From the NCBI GenBank assembly GCA_016194335.1, contig JACQBR010000021.1, forward strand, positions 1-64,000: DNA of 64,000 nt, read 5' to 3'. How positions within the stretch are numbered: position 1 is the first letter of the stretch; each line of letters opens with the position of its first letter. The position numbers and the translations under genes are program-made. Origin of the DNA: Microcaldota archaeon. Its GTDB lineage: Archaea > Micrarchaeota > Micrarchaeia > Norongarragalinales > UBA97. Shown here piece by piece: positions 58,378-64,000 of the stretch. The notes below the pieces were generated by a model. That model made no database searches. It had not been told where the DNA came from and was given only the letters and a program-made list of their open reading frames with translations.

Positions 58378-61300
58378 ATGGATTTCGCCGGGGACGCCAA
58401 GCTGTTTTCGGTTTTCTTGCCAGTGTTCATCATTGCATCCGCCTTGCCCATGGCTGCCGCTTACGCCTCCGTATATCTAAACGGGCCCGTCGACACGCTG
58501 AACACCACCAACCACTCGATATTCTTCAATTTCACGATAGTGAACTTCACCGGCGCTTCGGGTAATTCCACCACCAGCGCAAGCGTGTGGATTGCCAATG
58601 TGTCCAACCTTCCGGCAGGCGTGGCCGGCATCACCTGGGGAAGCAACCAGACGGCCAACAGCACGATACTGAGCAACGGCACTCCCGCAATCATAATCGT
58701 CAACGGCCTCTCCGACGGCACTTACAGGTGGAACGTCAATGGCTCCCTCACCGACTCGAGCAACTTCTCCTATTTTGGGGCAATAATGATCAACCGCACG
58801 TTCACCATCGATTCCACAGGGCCCAGCCTCAACGAGGCCGACCTGCTCAACACCACCGCCATGCTGCAGCAATACGGCATGCCCGACAACAACGTGACTT
58901 TCCCGCAGCCCATGGGCCGACACATGGCAAAGCCCATCAAGAACATGACTTACTTCAGGCTCAAGGCGTCCGACAGCATGGTCGGGGTTTATAGCGTGCA
59001 GATTCAGAACGCCACTGCCGCAAACGGAAATCCCGGCGCGTGGGTGTCGGCCAGCTTCGATTCGGGGAGCGTCTTCAACGGCAACTGGAACGTCGCGCTC
59101 AACCTCACCAACGCCTCGGACGGATTCACGACCTTCCAGGTGAATGTCACGAACTTCGCCGGCAACTCGACGATATCCTACCTCACGGGCCACGGTCCCG
59201 GAGTTACGGAGTATTACCTCGACCAGAGCAGGTTCGGCCTGCCTGCGGGGGGTTTTGCCGAATACTTCATCAACAACTGGCCCATGGTGCAGGGCAGGGT
59301 GATTGACCAGAGGACGGGAAGCGCGCTTACCAACTCCTCGCCCTCGCAGTACAACGTTACTGTTTACGCCAAGCGCGAGGGCTTCGGCCAGCAGGGAACC
59401 ACCTCGTTCCAGCAGCAGTATCCCGTTGACGCCAACGGCGAGTTCCAAATCACTCTCAACGAGTCCAACGCCCTTCCCGTCCAAGGCGGGGGCGGCGGGG
59501 GGTTCGGCGGCGGGCCTTCGATGTATCGGTATTACGCCCTGGTAGTCGGGCCCAACGGCAACACCAGCCTCGCAAGCGCATTGACGATGCCCCAGCCCAT
59601 CGGGTTCATGGCACAGCCGGGAAGGCCGTTCACGCAGAAGAACCTCTATGTCACGCCAGCGGAGACGGTGACAGTCCGGGCGGTGAACGCAACCGGCAAC
59701 TGCACATCGTTCTACGGAATGGCGATGGACACGGCATCGGGAGTGCAGATGCGCTTCATAGACAACGCAAGCACCAACGACGGCAACTGCGTGAGCTCGA
59801 GCACCGCGTGGTACGACATCATAGTGCCCGCAAACAAGAACTTCACCATCACCATGATGAACCCGCCTTTCAACGGCAAGCCCTTCCCGCCGCGCTCAAT
59901 CGCATTCACAACGCAAAACATTAACGACGCGGACACGACGGACTTCAACGGCTCGAAGGTGAACTTCACCATCAACACCACGTTCACGATCGTGACGGTG
60001 AATGGGAGCATGTTCATCAACAACGGCACCCCCGCCTCGCCCGCAGCCTCAAACTTTTCCTGCTCCAACAGCAGCGCGGGCAACATCGACGCAAACTGCG
60101 TGAACTTCACCAAGTTCGAGGCGTACATGAGCTTCAGCGGGTTCATCCCGCCGATGTCGCCCGAGGCCTCGGCCAACTCAACGCAATTGGCGAACGTGAA
60201 CGGCACCAACGGCATCCGCTACGGCACGGGCAACTTCTCGTTCTCCGCCCCCAGCGGAGTGACTTACACCATCTTCGCATATGCGGAAAGCAACGGCACT
60301 TACTTCATGGGCGTGACGCAAGTCACGCCATCGGCGGCCGTGACCACCAACTTCACCCTCTACCGCCTCGCAGGTTTGTACCCGCGCGGCTCCAACATGC
60401 AGGCAGGCGATGACGGCGGTTCCGGGCAGAATGGCGAGGGAGATTACAAGGGCGGCTCGGCAGGGGGCTTCAACACGAGCATGACGACCATCCGCATAGT
60501 CAACGAGAACTTCTCCCTCCTCTCCGACACTTCCGACCCGAACAAGAACCAGAACGGCGGGGGCGACGTGGAAATAGAGTTGGAGACGAACTACAGCGGC
60601 GTTTTCGTAAGGCGGCAGAACCGCGCGCAATCGTCCACGAGCGTCAACGTCCCGCTCCTGCAGGGCCAGCAGGCAAAGATTCGCGTCTATGCCATGCAGT
60701 ATATCCCGATGGAAAGGACCCTTAGCGCCGCTCTCATCAACGCCAACGAAACGATAAACGTCACTCTCAAGAAGCCCGAGATGAGGCCGCCGAGGCGCGG
60801 CGGGGTGGAGAACGACACCCTCCTCTCTTCGGTGAAAATCGAATTCCTCACCAGCAACTCCACGTGCAACACGCCAAACTACCCCGCAAGTTGCAGGATG
60901 GATTTCCTCAAGCAGGAAGGCGACAACGCGTCGAAATTCCAGTCCGACAAGCAGATGATTTCCGGAGTGGTCAACATCGTCATCACCGACACCTCCACCA
61001 ACACCACCACGATGCTCGTGGGGATGGACCTTTCCTCCACATCCATGCCGAACATGGAGATGGACAGCGCGCCGTCGGAAAGCCGCGACTCCGGAAGCAA
61101 CAAGCTGCAGACGCGCAGGGTGGGAAGCTTCCTGCCTTCCGGCATGGTTTCGGCAATCTGGGTGGCCAACGGGCTGAACACCACCACTGTCAACGACAGC
61201 GCGGCGGTGGGGAACCTCAGCAACATCACGATGAGCATCCCCTACCTCTACGACGACGACGGGAACCTGGTGTGGAACGCCTCGATGAACTCAACTGCGC

Positions 61301-62034
61301 AAATTCCCAACAACTACCAGGATTACGTCACCTCGTACAGCGGCCAGGCGGCCAACGCGTCCAACCTCACGGGCATCAACTGCTGGATGAACTTCAATAC
61401 GACAAACCTCTGCTGGATAGACAACTCCTCAAGCCACCGCGCGTGGCTTAAAGTCCCGCACTTCTCAAGCGTCGGGGTGCAGGTGGCCGCGCCCACGAGC
61501 ACCAGCAGCTCTTCGTCGAGTTCAAGCAGTTCCTCAAGCAGCTCGTCCTCCAACACGGGAGGCAGCAGCGGGAGCGTCTACACCACCATCACGCCCACCA
61601 CCGCGCCCGTTGCGGCGCCAACCACGGCGGCGACGCCAGTCCCGACGGTGACCGCAACGCCGGAACCCACGCCGGCATCACAACCCACGGCAACCGCGAC
61701 TCCCCAGCAGCTAAGCGCCGCGCGGACGCAGCTTGGCGAGCTCCGCTCAAGCGCCGCGGCATCAGACCCGGAGGTCAAGCAATACCTCGACGCGGCGGAG
61801 AGGCTCCTCTCAGGCGGCAATTTCGCAAGGGCGCGGGCGTACCTCGAACTTGCAAGGCAGGCGGCAGAAAAGAGGCAGAGGACCTCGGCAGCCGCCGTCG
61901 CAACCGCCGTTGCGAAACCCGCGGCGACGCGCGCTGGCGGGTTCGACGCGACGACGGTAGTGGCAATAGCCGTGGCGATCCTTCTCGCCATCGCCCTCTA
62001 CTGGAACTTCTCGGCAAGGAAAAAGAAGAAGTAG
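58378..62034 (+). CDS. Large surface protein with C-terminal anchor
   Basis: About 1218 residues, exported. The signal peptide is LFSVFLPVFIIASALPMAAA. The body is Asn/Ser/Thr-rich with many sequons and a Gly-rich patch (GGGGGGFGGG). A Ser-rich stretch and Thr/Pro stalk precede the C-terminal module LGELRSSAAASDPEVKQYLD and a membrane helix VAIAVAILLAIALYWNFSA with KKKK. This module is shared with the protein upstream. It could be the main S-layer protein. The ATG 58378 follows AAGGTGG and is preferred over GTG 58360. Confidence 0.8.
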   Translation: MDFAGDAKLFSVFLPVFIIASALPMAAAYASVYLNGPVDTLNTTNHSIFFNFTIVNFTGASGNSTTSASVWIANVSNLPAGVAGITWGSNQTANSTILSNGTPAIIIVNGLSDGTYRWNVNGSLTDSSNFSYFGAIMINRTFTIDSTGPSLNEADLLNTTAMLQQYGMPDNNVTFPQPMGRHMAKPIKNMTYFRLKASDSMVGVYSVQIQNATAANGNPGAWVSASFDSGSVFNGNWNVALNLTNASDGFTTFQVNVTNFAGNSTISYLTGHGPGVTEYYLDQSRFGLPAGGFAEYFINNWPMVQGRVIDQRTGSALTNSSPSQYNVTVYAKREGFGQQGTTSFQQQYPVDANGEFQITLNESNALPVQGGGGGGFGGGPSMYRYYALVVGPNGNTSLASALTMPQPIGFMAQPGRPFTQKNLYVTPAETVTVRAVNATGNCTSFYGMAMDTASGVQMRFIDNASTNDGNCVSSSTAWYDIIVPANKNFTITMMNPPFNGKPFPPRSIAFTTQNINDADTTDFNGSKVNFTINTTFTIVTVNGSMFINNGTPASPAASNFSCSNSSAGNIDANCVNFTKFEAYMSFSGFIPPMSPEASANSTQLANVNGTNGIRYGTGNFSFSAPSGVTYTIFAYAESNGTYFMGVTQVTPSAAVTTNFTLYRLAGLYPRGSNMQAGDDGGSGQNGEGDYKGGSAGGFNTSMTTIRIVNENFSLLSDTSDPNKNQNGGGDVEIELETNYSGVFVRRQNRAQSSTSVNVPLLQGQQAKIRVYAMQYIPMERTLSAALINANETINVTLKKPEMRPPRRGGVENDTLLSSVKIEFLTSNSTCNTPNYPASCRMDFLKQEGDNASKFQSDKQMISGVVNIVITDTSTNTTTMLVGMDLSSTSMPNMEMDSAPSESRDSGSNKLQTRRVGSFLPSGMVSAIWVANGLNTTTVNDSAAVGNLSNITMSIPYLYDDDGNLVWNASMNSTAQIPNNYQDYVTSYSGQAANASNLTGINCWMNFNTTNLCWIDNSSSHRAWLKVPHFSSVGVQVAAPTSTSSSSSSSSSSSSSSSSNTGGSSGSVYTTITPTTAPVAAPTTAATPVPTVTATPEPTPASQPTATATPQQLSAARTQLGELRSSAAASDPEVKQYLDAAERLLSGGNFARARAYLELARQAAEKRQRTSAAAVATAVAKPAATRAGGFDATTVVAIAVAILLAIALYWNFSARKKKK

Positions 62035-62046
62035 AAAAGGGCAATC

Positions 62047-62080
62047 GGGGGTTAAACCCCCTTAATTTCCTTTTTTTGTT
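62047..62080 (+). terminator. Hairpin/T-tract terminator after surface protein 2
   Basis: GGGGGTTAAACCCCC then CTTAATTTCCTTTTTTTGTT. Same hairpin as at 58018. Confidence 0.7.
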
Positions 62081-62306
62081 TTTTTGAACTTCCAACTCCG
62101 GCTTCTTTTTGCAGCACGTTATTTTTCTCGAATGCCCAGCTTCAGGCATTTTTTTATCCCGGCTCGTTGTCTTGCCGCCCATTGTCCCACGGCGCATCGC
62201 ATACCTTTTCCCCTATTTTCGATTTTTTTCCCAGCCTTTTTCTTTCTGTTGTCCATGTCATTTTTCCGCTTGCCGTCCCGTTTTTATTCCTCCCCGCGTT
62301 TAAGGC

Positions 62307-62399
62307 TATAGCGGATTGCATAAATAATGAAACATTGCCAGCAATCCGCTAGTTGCAAATCGCACTTCTAAAGATCCAGAATTAATGCGATTTGCTATA
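62307..62399 (-). repeat. Twin-hairpin element, copy 4 (inverted)
   Basis: 93 bp, on the minus strand reading TATAGCAAATCGCATTAATT ... GCAATCCGCTATA. Its first stem matches copy 3 (GCAAATCGCA/TGCGATTTGC); the second stem is TAGCGGATTGC with GCAATCCGCTA. It lies between the terminator and the next gene. The rest of 62035-62415 is T-rich with no gene. Confidence 0.8.
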
Positions 62400-62415
62400 A
62401 TCGGGGGATACGCCT

Positions 62416-62982
62416 ATGGAAAATCGTGTTTCAAGGGGGCAGCTGCTCCCCGCTCTGGCTGAAATCAGGGACACGTTCGCCCGCCGCAACATCCCCGGCC
62501 TCAAGGCAGTGGGCGCGTCGCTTGGCGAGAAGGCGTTCCTTTCCGGCGATTCGGCGCTGGTGGACTGCGCCGCGGTTGCCTACTCCCTCGCGAAGTTTCT
62601 CGAGAAGGGCTACATCGTGAAAAGCGCCGGGTGGGGGAAGTTCGAGTCCAGGGCCCGCAATTCCATCGAGCGGGGGATTAAGGCGGCCGGGGAAGGCGAC
62701 GATGCGAAGGCCGGCGCGCTGCTTTCCGAATTGGCCGACGACATCGAGGGAATATCCGCCACCTTGGGAAGGTTCGAGGTCAGCGTGGTTGCCAAGGCGA
62801 GGGTGAAGATTGCCGCAGACGTCTACGCACACGGCGCTTCGCTTGACACGGCGGCCCAGCTCACCCGTGCGGACCGCCGCCTCCTGCAGGACTACGTCGG
62901 CTCGACGAGAATGGCGGATTCCTTCGCCCAGTCCATGCCGGTGAGAAAACGGCTTGCCGCGGTTGAAAGAATATTCGCCTGA
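62416..62982 (+). CDS. Hypothetical helical protein (188 aa)
   Basis: MENRVSRGQLLPALAEIRDT and LAKFLEKGYIVKSAGWGKFE suggest an all-helical protein, with no signal peptide or membrane helix. No domain recognised. It starts 16 bp after the twin-hairpin element and 26 bp before the PIN-like gene, so the two may be co-transcribed. Confidence 0.7.
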   Translation: MENRVSRGQLLPALAEIRDTFARRNIPGLKAVGASLGEKAFLSGDSALVDCAAVAYSLAKFLEKGYIVKSAGWGKFESRARNSIERGIKAAGEGDDAKAGALLSELADDIEGISATLGRFEVSVVAKARVKIAADVYAHGASLDTAAQLTRADRRLLQDYVGSTRMADSFAQSMPVRKRLAAVERIFA

Positions 62983-63008
62983 ACGATTTATGCCGGTGAT
63001 TTGCAAAA

Positions 63009-63686
63009 ATGCCGCCAATACTTTGCGACTCGTCCTCCCTCATAAGCCTGAGCATGTCGTGCAACGCGGGGGCAATAGGGTTTTTGCATTCGCAGTCCCC
63101 GCGGGTGCGGTTTGCAATCACCCCCAAGGTGATGGGGGAGATAGTGGAGAGGCCCATCCAGATACGCCGGTTCGAATACTCCGCAATAAGGCTCAACCAA
63201 CTTGTTGCTGAAAAAAAGTTGGCCGTGCTCAACCCGCCGGCCCTTGCCAAAACCGCCGCTCAACTCGAGTCCATTGCCAATGACTGCTTCACCGCCGGGA
63301 AGATGCCGCTTGCAATCCTCCAGGCGGGCGAGCTTGAAATCCTCGCGGCCGCGATGCTCTCTGGTAGCAGCGCCGTGGTTGTGGACGAGAAGACCACGCG
63401 CCTCCTTTGTGAGAATCCCGGGGCCCTGCGCGAGAGGCTCTCGCAGGAGTACGAGGCCGGCGTTGGGATGGACGATGCGCTGGTGGGCGAATTCCAGTCA
63501 AAGACGCGGGGGATTTCGTTCATCCGCTCGTGCGAGCTCCTCTGCATCGCTGCGAAAAAGGGGTTTTTCTCAAAATACGGAAAGCTGCAGAACGAGGCGT
63601 TCCACTCCGCCCTCTACTCCCTCAAGGCCGCGGGCTGTTCGCTCACCGACGGGGAGCTGCGCGAATACGAGGCGATACGGGTATAG
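63009..63686 (+). CDS. PIN-like nuclease domain protein (225 aa)
   Basis: PPILCDSSSLISLSMSCNAG carries a PIN-like first Asp, and QAGELEILAAAMLSGSSAVV with VDEKTTRLLCENPGALRERL matches the later acidic sites. The C-terminal ~65 residues (SCELLCIAAKKGFFSKYGKL) are an extra helical part. No antitoxin is adjacent. It is longer than VapC and may act in RNA processing. Confidence 0.7.
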   Translation: MPPILCDSSSLISLSMSCNAGAIGFLHSQSPRVRFAITPKVMGEIVERPIQIRRFEYSAIRLNQLVAEKKLAVLNPPALAKTAAQLESIANDCFTAGKMPLAILQAGELEILAAAMLSGSSAVVVDEKTTRLLCENPGALRERLSQEYEAGVGMDDALVGEFQSKTRGISFIRSCELLCIAAKKGFFSKYGKLQNEAFHSALYSLKAAGCSLTDGELREYEAIRV

Positions 63687-63698
63687 AAGAAGACGCCG

Positions 63699-63828
63699 CT
63701 TTCCGCCAGCGCTTTCGAGCGAGTCGAAAGGAGCGAATATTTCCCGTAAACGCTTTTCGAGCGCGTCGAGGAGGCGAAGCCGACGAGCAAGCGAGGAAAA
63801 GGGTTTAGCGAGCGAAGAAAGGGCTGAG
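63699..63828 (+). repeat. Dispersed stem element abutting tRNA-Ala
   Basis: TTTCCGCCAGCGCTTTCGAG, then CCCGTAAACGCTTTTCGAGC, and GAGGAAAAGGGTTTAGCGAG match the element at 5611-5790. AAACGCTTTTC pairs with GAAAAGGGTTT. It ends immediately at the 3' end of the tRNA-Ala gene. The ORF 63530-63808 is repeat-derived. Confidence 0.75.
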
Positions 63829-64000
63829 TGGACCCGCCGGGATTTTCAAAACATTTTCCGTCCAGCTTTCGAAGCGTGCGCCGCTTTTGGTGAAGCTTTT
63901 CAAGCACCGCAGAACGCGAGCATAAGAAAGCGAGAGCTTCGAGGAGCGCAGAAAAGGTTCATTGAACCCGGTATTTCCAACTTGCGAAGCTGGCGTCTTG
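63829..64000 (-). tRNA. tRNA-Ala(CGC), partial, with a 118-nt T-loop intron
   Basis: The minus strand reads from the window end: CCAGC TTCGCAA GTTGG (anticodon loop with CGC), then AAATA, CCGGG TTCAAT and the intron GAACC...; the 3' half T CCCGG CGGGTCC A resumes at 63842. Intron 63843-63960. UUCA pairs with UGAA, with AUG and AAU bulges, in the same geometry as tRNA-Lys. U70 in the 3' acceptor strand would allow the G3:U70 alanine identity pair. The 5' acceptor and D-arm lie beyond the window. Confidence 0.82.

Noticed and set aside
63530-63808. Plus-strand ORF of 92 aa
   Set aside because: It overlaps the PIN-like gene in another frame, then runs through the dispersed repeat; its C-terminus equals the repeat-derived end at 5.7 kb.

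Overview
The window is archaeal and most likely from a DPANN archaeon, with Micrarchaeota the best fit. It carries an A-type ATP synthase operon, Rpo7/Spt4/S24e/S27ae, aIF2-gamma, class I LysRS, class III signal-peptide pilins, TATA-like promoters with GGTGAT ribosome binding sites, and T-loop-interrupted tRNA genes. A roughly 389-residue three-unit tRNA-splicing endonuclease resembles the epsilon2 form known from ARMAN/Micrarchaeota. Phylum placement is inference; no 16S gene is present.

Layout. 0-5.5 kb: an AbrB/PIN toxin-antitoxin pair framed by a 16-bp palindromic repeat; a five-gene minus-strand redox/metal operon with two tiny Cys-rich proteins missing from the ORF track; a divergent CARF-like regulator; a peroxiredoxin-like protein, GalT and an OB-fold protein. 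5.5-11.7 kb: repeats, a Tad/type IV-pilus-like assembly operon, and two tandem pilins of which one is broken. 11.8-19.3 kb: metabolic and redox genes (LipA, malic enzyme, TrxB, a Tat-type protein, MnSOD-like, DUF1858-IscA fusion, RpiB, PfkB kinase). 19.3-23.5 kb: decayed unknown genes, endA, and a VapBC cluster with a headless PIN fragment. 23.6-31.2 kb: LysRS, aIF2-gamma, VapBC, Adk, Ndk, an intron-containing tRNA-Lys, an Fcf1-like PIN protein, a membrane protein and a HAD phosphatase. 31.3-40.8 kb: complete ATP synthase operon H-I-K-E-C-F-A-(GNAT-like)-B-D. 41-47 kb: beta-carbonic-anhydrase-like protein, membrane pyrophosphatase, and a DNA methyltransferase-like remnant wrecked by an IS66 fragment. 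47-49 kb: transcription/ribosome cluster. 49-53 kb: an IleRS with a long low-complexity tail. 53-55.6 kb: AbiE pair and a GPN-like GTPase. 55.7-62 kb: two large surface proteins sharing a C-terminal anchor module. The window ends in a tRNA-Ala(CGC) gene with an intron.

Main discovery candidates. (1) tRNA-Lys(UUU) and tRNA-Ala(CGC) are both interrupted at T-loop position 59/60 by related 112- and 118-nt introns. These introns share a stem architecture with dispersed intergenic repeats, one of which lies directly upstream of the splicing endonuclease gene. (2) Four intact copies of a ~95-bp twin-hairpin intergenic element have stem sequences that vary in a compensatory way. Smaller points: an IleRS with inserts and a repetitive tail, a His-rich tail on ATP synthase B, a carbonic-anhydrase-like protein whose active-site Arg is Trp, and a pilin pair that looks like recent gene conversion.
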